A program made the position numbers and the translations under genes. A DNA stretch of 64,000 nt from Oleispirillum sp965228165. Its GTDB lineage: Bacteria; Pseudomonadota; Alphaproteobacteria; Rhodospirillales; Rhodospirillaceae. Below are positions 45,937 to 55,159 of the stretch, in pieces. Each line of letters begins with the position of its first letter. Within the stretch, counting starts at the first letter, position 1. The notes beneath the pieces are model-generated. The model was not told the DNA's origin. It did no database searches and saw nothing but the letters and a program-made list of their open reading frames with translations. The stretch is taken from positions 558,001 through 622,000 of the forward strand of contig CBDDHB010000002.1 in NCBI GenBank assembly GCA_965228165.1. The letters are read 5' to 3'.

Positions 45937-47068
45937 ATGTTCTCGCGTTTCGGTCCCCTCGGCCAATGGCTGTGCCTGCTTGCCGTCTCGGTCGCGGCGA
46001 CCCTTCTGTTCCGCGCCGTCCAACTGCCCGGCGCGCTGCTGCTGGGACCGATGGCCGCCGGTATCCTGCTGGCGGTGAACGGCGCGCGCCTGGAACTGCC
46101 GCGCATCGCCTACAATCTGGCGCAGGCGGTGGTGGGAACGATGATCGCCGCCGCCGTCACCCCGGACATCCTGCGCACCTTCGCCGCCGAATGGCCCCTG
46201 TTCCTGACGGTGATCCTGGCCTCCATCGCCGCCAGCGGCGTCACCGGCTGGGCGCTGTGCCGCTGGAAGGTATTGCCGGGCAGCGCGGCGATCTGGGGCA
46301 GTTCGCCGGGCGCGGCCTCGGCCATGGTGCTGATGGCCGAGGAATTCGGCGCCGACGTGCGCATCGTCGCCTTCATGCAGTACTTGCGGGTCTTATGCGT
46401 CGCGCTGACCGCGGTGCTGCTGGCCCGCTTCCTGGGCGGCGCGAACCCGCCCCCCCCGCGACTGGCTGACCCTGCCCGCCCCGCTCGCCGCCGCCGAGAC
46501 CGCCGCCCTGATCGCGGGAGGCCTGATCCTGGGGCGGGTACTGCGGGTGCCCTCCGGCGCGCTGCTGCTACCGCTGGCCGCCGGAGCGGCCTTGCGCGGC
46601 CTCGGCCTGATCGATCTGGACCTGCCGCAGCCGCTGCTCGCCGTCGCCTTCGCCGCGATCGGCTGGGTGGTGGGGCTGCGCTTCACCGGAGCCATCCTGA
46701 GGCAGGTGGCGGCGAAACTGCCGCACATGCTGGCCGCCATCCTGGCGTTGATGGCCTTCTGCGCCGCCATCGCCTGGGGGCTGACCCAACTCCTGGGCAT
46801 CGACATGCTGACCGCCTATCTGGCGACCAGCCCGGGCGGCGCGGATTCCATCGCGATCATCGCCGCCGGAACCCACGTCGATCTGGGGTTCGTCATGGCC
46901 TTCCAGACGGCGCGCCTGATCCTGGTGATCCTGATCGGCCCGATCCTCGCCCGCCGCGTCGCCCGGGCGATGGGGCACCGCCCGACGGCTCCGCCTTCCG
47001 ACGGCACGAACCCCCGGACGCAACAAAACGATCACCAAACCGCAATCAGGGCGTCACGAGACCCCTGA
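45937..47068 (+). CDS. AbrB-family membrane protein, frameshifted
   Basis: Polytopic inner-membrane protein of the family once called ammonia-monooxygenase-like (COG3180). Two homologous halves, each with a GSSPGAASAM/TSPGGADSIA motif (WGSSPGAASAMVLMAEEFGADVRIVA and ATSPGGADSIAIIAAGTHVD), typical of the duplicated AbrB module. An eight-C run at 46450-46457 breaks the frame; seven C would give PPPRDWLTLPAPLAAAE and a 376-residue protein. It follows the metal-uptake cluster on the same strand but has its own gap, so cotranscription is uncertain. Transport role unknown. Confidence 0.78.
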
Positions 47069-47107
47069 TACTGATATGGAACTCATTCGCAAATCGAGGA
47101 GTCCCCC

Positions 47108-48082
47108 ATGTCGTTTTCCTCCCGCCTGCCCGCCGCCGCCCTGGTCTTCGCCGCGTTGGCCTCCGCCCCCCTGTCCGCCCAGGAAGACAAGGCGCAACTC
47201 GACGGGCGTTACGCCGACGCCAACGGCGATCTGGTCGCCGACGCGCCGAAGGACCCGAAACAGTGGGTCGATCCCGACACCCTGATCTTCGCCTATACCC
47301 CAGTCGAGGATCCGGCTGTCTACGCCAAGGTCTGGGAAGGTTTCCTCAAGCACCTGGAAAAGGCCACCGGTAAGAAGGTGACGTTCTTCCCGGTCCAGTC
47401 CAACGCCGCGCAGATCGAGGCGATGCGCGCCGGACGCCTGCACGTCGCGGGCTTCAACACCGGCTCCAACCCCCTGGCGGTCAACTGCGCCGGGTTCGTG
47501 CCGTTCGCGATGATGGCGTCGAAGGACGACCGCTACGGCTACGAGATGGAAATCATCACCCACCCCGGCAGCGGCATCTCCAAGGTCGAGGACATCCGGG
47601 GCAAGAAGATGGCCTTCACCTCGGAAACCTCGAATTCCGGCTACAAGGCTCCGTCGGCCCTGCTGCGCCAGGAATTCAAGATGGAACCGGGCAAGGATTA
47701 CGAACCGGCGTTCTCGGGCAAGCACGACAACTCGATCCTCGGCGTCGCCAACAAGGACTATCCGGCGGCGGCGATCGCCAACTCGGTGAAGCTGCGCATG
47801 GAAGCCCGGGGCGTGGTGAAGCCGGAACAGATCAAGGTGATCTACACCTCGCAGACCTTCCCCACCACCGGCTACGGCCTTGCCCACAACCTCAAGCCCG
47901 AACTGGCGTCCAAGATCAAGGCGGCGTTCTTCAGCTTCGACTGGGCCGGCACCGAACTGGCGAAGGAATTCAACAAGACCGAACCGCCGCAGGAAAAGTT
48001 CATGCCGATCACCTATAAGGAACACTGGAAAGTGGTCCGTCAGATTGACCGAGCGATGAACGTCTCGTACGCATGCAAATGA
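47108..48082 (+). CDS. phnD: Phosphate/phosphonate-type substrate-binding protein (PhnD)
   Basis: Periplasmic binding protein for a phosphorus oxyanion. A signal peptide (LPAAALVFAALASAPLSA) is followed by a PhnD core (LIFAYTPVEDPAVYAKVWEGFL, FPVQSNAAQIEAMRAGRLHVAGF, ITHPGSGISKVEDIRGKKMAF, SNSGYKAPSALL). TSETSNSGYKAPSAL is the conserved anion-binding loop. 324 residues. GAGGAG seven bases before the ATG. No C-P lyase genes are near, so phosphonate, phosphite or hypophosphite are all possible substrates. Confidence 0.93.
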   Translation: MSFSSRLPAAALVFAALASAPLSAQEDKAQLDGRYADANGDLVADAPKDPKQWVDPDTLIFAYTPVEDPAVYAKVWEGFLKHLEKATGKKVTFFPVQSNAAQIEAMRAGRLHVAGFNTGSNPLAVNCAGFVPFAMMASKDDRYGYEMEIITHPGSGISKVEDIRGKKMAFTSETSNSGYKAPSALLRQEFKMEPGKDYEPAFSGKHDNSILGVANKDYPAAAIANSVKLRMEARGVVKPEQIKVIYTSQTFPTTGYGLAHNLKPELASKIKAAFFSFDWAGTELAKEFNKTEPPQEKFMPITYKEHWKVVRQIDRAMNVSYACK

Positions 48083-48933
48083 TGCTCCGCCCCGCCCTCG
48101 TCGGCGGAGATGATCTGCTCGTCCTCGACGCCCTGAGCAAGCGCTATCCCACCGGCGACCATGCCCTCAAGGGGGTTTCCTTGCGGGTTCCGGCGGGTCA
48201 GGTGATGGCGCTGATCGGGCCGTCGGGGGCGGGCAAGTCGACCCTGATCCGTTGCGTCAACCGCTTGGTGGAGCCGACGGCGGGGCGTGTCCTGTTGCGC
48301 GGCGAGAACATCGCCCGCCTGGGTTCCGCCGGTCTGCGGCTGGCGCGGCGGCGGATGGGAATGATTTTCCAGGAATACGCGCTGGTCGAACGCCTGACGG
48401 TGATGGAGAACGTCCTCTCCGGACGCCTGGGCTACGTCGATTTCTGGCGTAGCGCCCTGCGCCGTTATCCCCCCGGCGACGTCGAGGCGGCATTCGCCCT
48501 GCTCGACCGGGTCGGCCTGACCGGCTTCGCCGACAAACGCGCCGATGCCCTGTCCGGCGGGCAAAGGCAAAGGGTCGGCATCGCCCGCGCCCTGATCCAA
48601 TCCCCGGAAATCCTTCTGGTGGACGAACCGACCGCCTCCCTCGACCCCAAGACCTCGCGCCAGATCATGCGTCTGATCTGCGAATTGTGCGCCGAGAAGG
48701 GGCTGGCGGCGATCATCAACATTCACGACGTGGCGCTGGCGCGGATGTTCGCGCAGCGGATCGTCGGCCTGCGCGCCGGAGAGATCGTTTTCGACGGCGC
48801 GCCCGCCGAAATGACGCCGGAAACCCTGACCCTGATCTATGGCGAGGAGGACTGGCCCGCCTCCATCGACCGCGACGACGAGGACGACGACGAAAAGACC
48901 GCCCCGCCCCATCTGGCGGAGGCCCGGGCATGA
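48073..48933 (+). CDS. phnC: Phosphonate-type ABC transporter ATP-binding protein (PhnC)
   Basis: ATPase of the importer. Walker A is IGPSGAGKSTLIRCVNRLVEP, with the PhnC-specific IFQEYALVERLTVMENVLSGRLGY, signature SGGQRQRVGIARAL and Walker B ILLVDEPTASLDPKTSR. The acidic tail (DRDDEDDDEK) is an unusual extension. It overlaps phnD by ten bases and phnE by four (ATGA). Confidence 0.93.
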   Translation: MQMMLRPALVGGDDLLVLDALSKRYPTGDHALKGVSLRVPAGQVMALIGPSGAGKSTLIRCVNRLVEPTAGRVLLRGENIARLGSAGLRLARRRMGMIFQEYALVERLTVMENVLSGRLGYVDFWRSALRRYPPGDVEAAFALLDRVGLTGFADKRADALSGGQRQRVGIARALIQSPEILLVDEPTASLDPKTSRQIMRLICELCAEKGLAAIINIHDVALARMFAQRIVGLRAGEIVFDGAPAEMTPETLTLIYGEEDWPASIDRDDEDDDEKTAPPHLAEARA

Positions 48934-49727
48934 CCGCGCCGACGCGGGTCTGGTCGCCGCCGCCGATGATCGCCAATCCCTGGCTGCGGTACGGTCTCTA
49001 CCTTGGCGTCGCCGCTTATCTGCTGGCGGCGACGGCGTCGGTGGAGGTCAACTGGGCACGGGTTCACGAAGGCCTGAACCGCGGCATCGCCTTCGTGGCG
49101 TCGTTTTCCCGGCCGGATTTCTCGTCGCGCTGGGGCGACATCCGAAGCGGCATCCTGGAAAGCCTGACCATGACCTTCGCCTCCACCGTCATCGGCGTCG
49201 CCCTGGCGGTTCCGATCGGCCTGGGCGCCGCGCGCAACGTCGCTCCGGCGGCGATCTACGGCCTCTGCCGGGGCATCATCGCGGTGTCGCGAACCTTCCA
49301 GGAGATCATCGTCGCCATCCTGTTCGTCGCGATGTTCGGCTTCGGCCCGCTGGCGGGAATGGTCACCCTGGCCTTCGCCACCATCGGCTTCATGGCCAAG
49401 CTGCTGGCCGAGGACATCGAGGACATCGACCCCGCCCAGGTGGAGGCGATCCAGGCCACCGGCGCCGGACCCTTGCAGGTCCTGACCCATGGCATCGCGC
49501 CGCAGATCATGCCCGCGCTGGCCGGAATCTCGGTCTATCGCTGGGACATCAACATCCGGGAATCGACGGTTCTGGGTCTGGTCGGCGCGGGCGGCATCGG
49601 CCTGCAACTGATGTCCAGCGTCAACGTCCTCGCCTGGCCGCAGGTGACGATGATCTTCATCGCGGTCTTCGCCTCGGTTCTGGCCAGCGAGTGGATCTCG
49701 GCGAAAATCCGCCACGCCATCATCTGA
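48930..49727 (+). CDS. phnE: Phosphonate-type ABC transporter permease (PhnE)
   Basis: Inner-membrane channel with six helices. Family stretches are LESLTMTFASTVIGVALAVPIGLGAARN, RTFQEIIVAILFVAMFGFGPLAG, the EAA loop EAIQATGAGPLQVLTHGIAPQIMPALAG, and SVYRWDINIRESTVLGLVGAGGIG, where WDxNIRxSTVLGLVGAGGIG is the PhnE signature. Length 265. Ends 12 bp before the convergent glmS stop. Confidence 0.93.
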   Translation: MTAPTRVWSPPPMIANPWLRYGLYLGVAAYLLAATASVEVNWARVHEGLNRGIAFVASFSRPDFSSRWGDIRSGILESLTMTFASTVIGVALAVPIGLGAARNVAPAAIYGLCRGIIAVSRTFQEIIVAILFVAMFGFGPLAGMVTLAFATIGFMAKLLAEDIEDIDPAQVEAIQATGAGPLQVLTHGIAPQIMPALAGISVYRWDINIRESTVLGLVGAGGIGLQLMSSVNVLAWPQVTMIFIAVFASVLASEWISAKIRHAII

Positions 49728-49739
49728 AAGGACTGAGGC

Positions 49740-51563
49740 CTATTCGACGGTGACCGACTTCGCCAGATTGCGCGGCTGATCGACGTCGGTGCCCTTCAGC
49801 GTCGCCACGTGATAGGCCAGCAACTGCACCGGAATCGCATACAGGATCGGCGCGACGAAGGGCTTCACCGAAGGCAGGGTGACGGTGGCGAAGGCCTTGT
49901 CCTGGAACTGCTCCACCCCCGCCGCGTCGCTCATCAGGATCACCTGCCCACCGCGCGCGATCACCTCCTGCACGTTGGAGGCGGTCTTTTCGAACAGCTC
50001 GTCCGGCGGCGCCACCACCACCACCGGAACGGTTTCGTCGATCATCGCGATGGGACCGTGCTTCATTTCCCCGGCGGCGAAGCCCTCGGCATGGATGTAA
50101 CTGATTTCCTTCAGCTTCAACGCGCCTTCCAGTGCGATCGGATAGGCGGTGCCGCGCCCCAGATAGAAGACGTCGGCGGCGTCCAGAATATCCTGGGCGA
50201 TGGCGCGGATCTGCTCGTCGTTTTTCAAAACCTCGGCGGCGTAGGCGGGAACCTCGGTCAGAGCCTTGCTCAACTCCGCCTCGGCGTCGCGGTCCAAGGT
50301 GCCGCGCGCCCGACCGAGGGCGATGGACAGGCAGGCGAGCACGGTCAACTGGGTGGTGAAGGCCTTGGTCGAGGCGACGCCGATCTCCGGCCCGGCCAAC
50401 GTCGGCAGGGCGGCGGAAGCCTCGCGCGACATGGTGCTTTCCGGCACGTTGACGATGGCGAGCGTGTGCATCCCCGCCTCCTTGCAGAAACGCAAGGCCG
50501 CCAGGGTATCCGCCGTCTCTCCGGACTGGGAGATGAAGATGGCCAGACCCCCCGCTTCCACCGGAGCCGAGCGGTAACGGAATTCGGATGCGATATCGAG
50601 CTCCACCGGCACCCGGGCGAAGCGCTCGATCCAGTACTTGCCGACCATCCCGGCATAGTACGAGGTGCCGCACGCGACCAGGGTCACCCGCTTCACCTGC
50701 CCCAGATCGAAGGGCATCGGCGGCAGGGTGATGGTGCGCTCCACCGGATTGAAATGGCTGTTCAGAGTGTCGCCGATCACCGTCGCCTGTTCGTAGATTT
50801 CCTTCAGCATGAAGTGGCGGTACGCGCCCTTGCCGATCATCGCGCCGGAGAATTGGGTGACGTGAACCGGGCGGTCCGCCGCCTTGCCCTCGGCGTCGAA
50901 AATCTCCGCGCCGTTCGCGGTCAGAACCGCGAAGTCGCCGTCTTCCAGATAGGCGATGCGGCGAGTCAGCGGCGCGAGGGCCAGCGCGTCGGAGCCGAGG
51001 AACATCTCCCCCTCGCCATAGCCGACGGCAAGCGGCGAACCTTTTCGCGCGCCGATCATCGTGCCGTCATGGCCGACGAACAGGATCGCCAGGGCAAACG
51101 CCCCCTTCAGACGCTGCAACGCCGCCAGGGTCGCCGCCTTCGGCGCGAGTCCGGTAGCGAGCAGCGCCGAAATCAGGTGGACCACCACCTCGGTATCGGT
51201 CTCGGATTCGAAGAGGTGCCCCTGGGCGGTCAGCTCGCGGCGCAGATCCTGGAAATTCTCGATGATGCCGTTGTGCACCACCGCGACGCGGCCGTCGGAA
51301 TGGGGATGGGCGTTGGCCTCGTTCGGCACGCCATGGGTCGCCCAACGGGTATGGCCGATGCCGGTGGCCCCGTGGATCGGCTGCCGCGCCACCGCCGCCT
51401 CCAGATTGACGATCTTGCCCTCGGCGCGGCGGCGCTCGATCCGCCCGGCGTCCAGGGTGGCGATGCCCGCGCTGTCGTAGCCGCGATATTCCAGCCGCTT
51501 GAGGCCGTCGATCAGGAAGGGCGCGACGTCCGTCTTGCCGATGATGCCCACGATGCCGCACAT
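49740..51563 (-). CDS. glmS: Glutamine-fructose-6-phosphate aminotransferase (isomerizing)
   Basis: Makes glucosamine-6-phosphate, entry step to UDP-GlcNAc. The N-terminal glutaminase has the catalytic cysteine right after the initiator methionine (CGIVGIIG), HTRWATHGVPNEANAHPH and HNGIIENFQDLR. Two SIS domains follow (ACGTSYYAGMVGKYWIER, ISQSGETADTLAALRF, LGRGTAYPIALEGALKLKEISYIHAEGFAAGEMKHGPIA). Length 607, ending in the conserved DQPRNLAKSVTVE. Follows glmU by 13 bp in one transcript. No glmS ribozyme (not expected in proteobacteria). Confidence 0.97.
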   Translation of the reverse strand: MCGIVGIIGKTDVAPFLIDGLKRLEYRGYDSAGIATLDAGRIERRRAEGKIVNLEAAVARQPIHGATGIGHTRWATHGVPNEANAHPHSDGRVAVVHNGIIENFQDLRRELTAQGHLFESETDTEVVVHLISALLATGLAPKAATLAALQRLKGAFALAILFVGHDGTMIGARKGSPLAVGYGEGEMFLGSDALALAPLTRRIAYLEDGDFAVLTANGAEIFDAEGKAADRPVHVTQFSGAMIGKGAYRHFMLKEIYEQATVIGDTLNSHFNPVERTITLPPMPFDLGQVKRVTLVACGTSYYAGMVGKYWIERFARVPVELDIASEFRYRSAPVEAGGLAIFISQSGETADTLAALRFCKEAGMHTLAIVNVPESTMSREASAALPTLAGPEIGVASTKAFTTQLTVLACLSIALGRARGTLDRDAEAELSKALTEVPAYAAEVLKNDEQIRAIAQDILDAADVFYLGRGTAYPIALEGALKLKEISYIHAEGFAAGEMKHGPIAMIDETVPVVVVAPPDELFEKTASNVQEVIARGGQVILMSDAAGVEQFQDKAFATVTLPSVKPFVAPILYAIPVQLLAYHVATLKGTDVDQPRNLAKSVTVE

Positions 51564-51576
51564 GACCTTGACTCCT

Positions 51577-52935
51577 TCAGCCCTTCTTTGCCTTCAGCGC
51601 CCGCATCCGATCGCGGAAGCGGCTCGCCCAACCTGCCAGCGTTTTCTGCGGCGCGCGGGTCACCGCCAGGGCGCCCGCCGGAACCTCGTGCGTCACCACC
51701 GACCCCGCGCCGACGATCGCGCCGTCGCCCACCTTGACCGGCGCCACCAGCGAGGTGTTGGAGCCGATGAACGCGCCCGCGCCGATGTCGGTACGGCTTT
51801 TGTTGAAGCCGTCGTAGTTGCAGGTGATGGTGCCCGCGCCGACGTTCGCCCCCGCGCCCACCCGCGCATCGCCGATATAGGTCAGATGGTTGACCTTCGC
51901 CCCCGGCTCGACGGTGGATTTCTTCACCTCGACGAAGTTGCCGATGTGCGCGCCCTCGCCGATTTCCGCCCCCGGACGCAACCGCGCATAGGGCCCGACG
52001 ATCGCCCCCGGCGCGATGCGCGCGTCCTCGAAATGGCAGAACCCCTTGATCGTCACGCCTTGGCCGACGGTCACGCCGGGACCGAAGACGACGAAGGGCT
52101 CGATGGTCACGTCGCGATCGAGCACCGTATCCATGCTGAAATGAACCGTGTGCGGATCGGTCATCGTCACGCCTTCCGCCAGCCAGCGGGCGCGCAGCCG
52201 GTCCTGCGCCAGGGATTTCACCAACGCCAGATCGGCGCGGCTGTTGACGCCCAGGAATTCCTCCTCCGCGCCCTCGACCACGGCGCAGGCGCGGCCCTCG
52301 GCGCGGGCCAGGGCGACGATGTCGGTCAGATAGTATTCGCCCTTGGCGTTGGCGTTGCCGATGGCGGACAACAGCCGCCAGGCCACCGCGCCGTCGATCA
52401 CCATGACGCCGGAATTGCACAAATCCACCGCCAGTTCGTCGGGGGTGGCGTCCTTCGCCTCGACGATACGCAACAGGCAGCCCGCGCCATCGACGATCAG
52501 GCGTCCGTAGGCGCCCGGATCCTCCGCCGAAAAACCCAGCACCACCACCGCCGGGTCCAGCGCCGAATGCTTCAGCGCCAGGGCGCGCTCCAGGGTTTCG
52601 CCGTCGATCAGCGGCGTGTCGCCGAACGCCACCAGGATATCGCCGGAAAAGTCGGCCAGAGTCTCCCTCGCCGCCAGCACCGCATGGGCGGTGCCCAGGC
52701 GCTCGGTCTGGACCGCGACCTCCGCCCCCGTGGCGTGGGCCAGAGCCTCGACCTCGGGCATTCCGGGACCGACGACGACGACGCGGCGCGCCGCCTCCAC
52801 CCCCTCCACCAGGGACAGGACATGGGCCAGCATCGGGCGGCCGCAGACCGGGTGCATCACCTTGGGCAGGTCGGATTTCATCCGGGTTCCCAACCCGGCG
52901 GCCAGGACGACGGCGGCAACGGAAGAGGTGGGCAT
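51577..52935 (-). CDS. glmU: Bifunctional UDP-GlcNAc pyrophosphorylase / GlcN-1-P acetyltransferase
   Basis: Catalyses the last two steps of UDP-GlcNAc synthesis. The N-terminal uridyltransferase has LAAGLGTRMKSDLPKVMH, TERLGTAHAVLAA, VAFGDTPLI and NAKGEYYLTDIV. The left-handed beta-helix acetyltransferase has hexapeptide repeats (GAIVGPYARLRPGAEIGEGAHIGNF, AGTITCNYDGFNKSRTDIG). The ATG at 52935 gives 452 residues. The frame open to 53019 has no homology. Coupled to glmS downstream. Confidence 0.96.
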   Translation of the reverse strand: MPTSSVAAVVLAAGLGTRMKSDLPKVMHPVCGRPMLAHVLSLVEGVEAARRVVVVGPGMPEVEALAHATGAEVAVQTERLGTAHAVLAARETLADFSGDILVAFGDTPLIDGETLERALALKHSALDPAVVVLGFSAEDPGAYGRLIVDGAGCLLRIVEAKDATPDELAVDLCNSGVMVIDGAVAWRLLSAIGNANAKGEYYLTDIVALARAEGRACAVVEGAEEEFLGVNSRADLALVKSLAQDRLRARWLAEGVTMTDPHTVHFSMDTVLDRDVTIEPFVVFGPGVTVGQGVTIKGFCHFEDARIAPGAIVGPYARLRPGAEIGEGAHIGNFVEVKKSTVEPGAKVNHLTYIGDARVGAGANVGAGTITCNYDGFNKSRTDIGAGAFIGSNTSLVAPVKVGDGAIVGAGSVVTHEVPAGALAVTRAPQKTLAGWASRFRDRMRALKAKKG

Positions 52936-53100
52936 CGGAGAACTCTCGCTAGCGGAACGGAAGATTTCGGGGGGCGGAACGCCGCAACGTCTGTAGCATA
53001 CTCCCCCCGGCGACACCACATGTCAGCACAGTTGACGTTGTTCGGCCAATCACGCCATGTTACGGCGCGTTGCACGCCTTCCGCGATCAAGGATTCCAAG

Positions 53101-53823
53101 ATGTCCCAACCCGCTTCCCCCGCCTTCGGCACCAACGGCTACGCCGCCATCCTGTTCGACCTGGACGGCACCCTGATCGACAGCCTGCCCGCCCTGGCGA
53201 AAAGCCTGAACGCCATCCTGCGAGAGGACGGTCGCCGCCCCCTGGACGAGAACGAAGTGCGCCTGATGGTCGGCGACGGAATCAAGGTTCTGGTCGCCCG
53301 CGCCTATGCCGCGACCGGCCCTGCCGCCCCCGGCGACGCCGCGCTGAATGCTCTGGTGGCGCGCTTTTCCGCCCATTACGACCCCGACCCCACCGCCGGA
53401 TGCTTCCCCTTTCCCCACGTCCCCGAGGTTCTGGCCGGAATGATGGGGATGGGATTCCTCCTGGGGGTGGTGACCAACAAACCGATTTCCCCCGCCATGT
53501 CGATTCTGCGCCACTTCACCTTGATACCGGTGCTGGGGGTGGTGGTCGGCGGCGACAGCACGCCGCACATGAAGCCGCACCCCGAACCCTTCCTGCATGC
53601 CGCCGATCAGCTGGGTCTGACCCCCGAACGGGTGATCGTGGTGGGGGATTCGTTCAACGACGTGGAGGGCGCGCGCCGCGCCGGAATGCGCACCATCGCG
53701 GTCAGTTACGGCTATTCGCGGGTGCCCGCGACGGAGTTCGGCGCGGACGTGGTGATCGACGCCCTGATCGACCTGCCGCGCGCGGTGATGGACCTGCCCG
53801 CCGCCACCGTGATTGCCCCTTGA
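53101..53823 (+). CDS. gph: HAD hydrolase, phosphoglycolate phosphatase-like
   Basis: Haloacid-dehalogenase phosphatase that probably removes 2-phosphoglycolate. Motif I is ILFDLDGTLIDSL with both catalytic aspartates, motif II LGVVTNKP, motif III near KPHPEPFLHAADQLG, motif IV VVVGDSFNDVEGARRAGM. A helical cap (about residues 25-90) marks it as subfamily IA. The ATG at 53101 follows AAGGA eight bases upstream. Length 240. Directly followed by tRNA-Val. Other HAD substrates are possible. Confidence 0.88.
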   Translation: MSQPASPAFGTNGYAAILFDLDGTLIDSLPALAKSLNAILREDGRRPLDENEVRLMVGDGIKVLVARAYAATGPAAPGDAALNALVARFSAHYDPDPTAGCFPFPHVPEVLAGMMGMGFLLGVVTNKPISPAMSILRHFTLIPVLGVVVGGDSTPHMKPHPEPFLHAADQLGLTPERVIVVGDSFNDVEGARRAGMRTIAVSYGYSRVPATEFGADVVIDALIDLPRAVMDLPAATVIAP

Positions 53824-53868
53824 CAGGCCGCCGGGGGAAAGGCTAAACATCGCCCCTCACCGCACGGG

Positions 53869-53943
53869 GGGCGCGTAGCTCAGCGGGAGAGCACTGCCTT
53901 CACACGGCAGGGGTCACAGGTTCAATCCCTGTCGCGCCCACCA
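53869..53943 (+). tRNA. tRNA-Val (CAC)
   Basis: Acceptor GGGCGCG pairs with CGCGCCC, discriminator A, encoded CCA. The anticodon loop TTCACAC in a CTGCC/GGCAG stem gives anticodon CAC. T-arm GGTTCAATCC. A tyrosine recombinase gene starts 126 bp downstream, so this is the likely integration target of the island. Confidence 0.95.
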
Positions 53944-53948
53944 TCGCG

Positions 53949-53972
53949 AAAACCGCAGAAATCTGCGGTTTT
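53949..53972 (+). terminator. Terminator of tRNA-Val
   Basis: AAAACCGCAGA and TCTGCGGTTTT form a perfect 11-bp stem with a two-base loop, followed by further T. It begins six bases after the tRNA CCA. Confidence 0.88.
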
Positions 53973-54014
53973 TTGCTTTTCTGGGGGTAGCTATCCCCGC
54001 CCCACCTTGCGTTT

Positions 54015-54067
54015 GCGGGACAATTGCGGGACAGTTGGTCATCAGGCACTGTCCCCCGGAGTGTCCC
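54015..54067. promoter_or_regulatory. Four GGGACA repeats before the integrase gene
   Basis: Two direct copies of GCGGGACA (54015-54022, 54026-54033) face two inverted copies of TGTCCC (54050-54055, 54062-54067), the last ending two bases before the integrase ATG at 54070. The layout suits arm-type sites for integrase or an autoregulatory operator. The role is inferred. Confidence 0.45.
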
Positions 54068-54069
54068 CC

Positions 54070-55080
54070 ATGGCCACCATCACCAAACGCTTCAACCGCG
54101 ACGGCGCGCATATCGGCTGGCAGGTGAAAGTCCGCCGCCATGGCTTTCCGCCGAAATCCAAAACCTTCGAGCGCGAAGCCGACGCCAAGGTCTGGGCGCG
54201 CGCGCTCGAAACGGAAATGGACAAAGGCGCATTCGTGGACCGCACCCTGGCCGAGCGCACGACGCTTGGCGATGCGATCGCCCATTATCTCGACGCCGTC
54301 GCGCCCGCCCACAAAGGCGCGGAAGTGGAAACCGTCCGGCTGAACCGCTTCGTGCGCGAAGAGCCGGAGCTATGCCGCTATGCCCTCTCCAACCTCCGCA
54401 CACACCTCTTCGAAGACTACCGCGACCGCCGCCTGGAATGCGTCGTACCCGGAACCATTTGCCGCGAAATCAACCTACTGCATGCGGTGCTGGAATCGGT
54501 GCGCCGCCGCGTCGGTTTGATCGAAAACCCGCTGGCCCACGTCCGCCGCCCCACGGTGATGGATGAACGCACCGTGCGCCTTCCGCCCGAGGATGAAACG
54601 AAGCTGATGGCCGCGCTGGACGACGCACGCAACCCCTGGCTCAAGCCGCTGGTAGTCGTCGCCCTGGAAACCGCAATGCGACGCAGCGAAATCCTCTCAC
54701 TTCGTTGGGAGAACGTGGACCTGACGAACCGCACCGCCTTCCTGCCCGACACCAAGAACGGTCGCAGCCGCACCGTTCCCCTCAGCACTCGCGCCGTGGG
54801 AACTCTGCGCGCCCTGCCCCGCCGCCTCGACGGCGTGGTGTTCCCGATCACGGCAGAGGCGGTGAAACAAGCCTGGACCCGCGCCCGCAACCGCGCGCAA
54901 CTGCCGCACCTGCACCTTTATGACCTCCGCCACGAAGCCACCAGCCGCCTTGCCGAGAAGGGGTGGAACATCCTGGAACTCGCCGCCGTCACCGGCCACC
55001 AAGACCTTAAAACCCTCAAACGCTACACCAACCTACGCGCGATGGATTTGGCAAAAAAGATGGACAGCCAGTCCACGTAG
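54070..55080 (+). CDS. int: Tyrosine recombinase (island integrase)
   Basis: Phage-type site-specific integrase. The N-terminal arm (about residues 1-60: GAHIGWQVKVRRHGFPPKSKTF) is followed by a SAM-like core-binding domain and the catalytic domain: Arg in ALETAMRRSEIL, box II LHLYDLRHEATSRL (the first His is Tyr here, as in some integrases), His in VTGHQDLKTLKRYT with the Tyr nucleophile in the same stretch. 336 residues. I start at ATG 54070 because the frame to 54007 has no homology. It probably catalyses insertion next to tRNA-Val. Confidence 0.92.
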   Translation: MATITKRFNRDGAHIGWQVKVRRHGFPPKSKTFEREADAKVWARALETEMDKGAFVDRTLAERTTLGDAIAHYLDAVAPAHKGAEVETVRLNRFVREEPELCRYALSNLRTHLFEDYRDRRLECVVPGTICREINLLHAVLESVRRRVGLIENPLAHVRRPTVMDERTVRLPPEDETKLMAALDDARNPWLKPLVVVALETAMRRSEILSLRWENVDLTNRTAFLPDTKNGRSRTVPLSTRAVGTLRALPRRLDGVVFPITAEAVKQAWTRARNRAQLPHLHLYDLRHEATSRLAEKGWNILELAAVTGHQDLKTLKRYTNLRAMDLAKKMDSQST

Positions 55081-55159
55081 TGCACCATAATACAACCTAG
55101 AAGGCTTACGGTCGCCATACGGCGTCCTCCTTCCAAACCTGTTTCAGGAGCCTCAGAAA

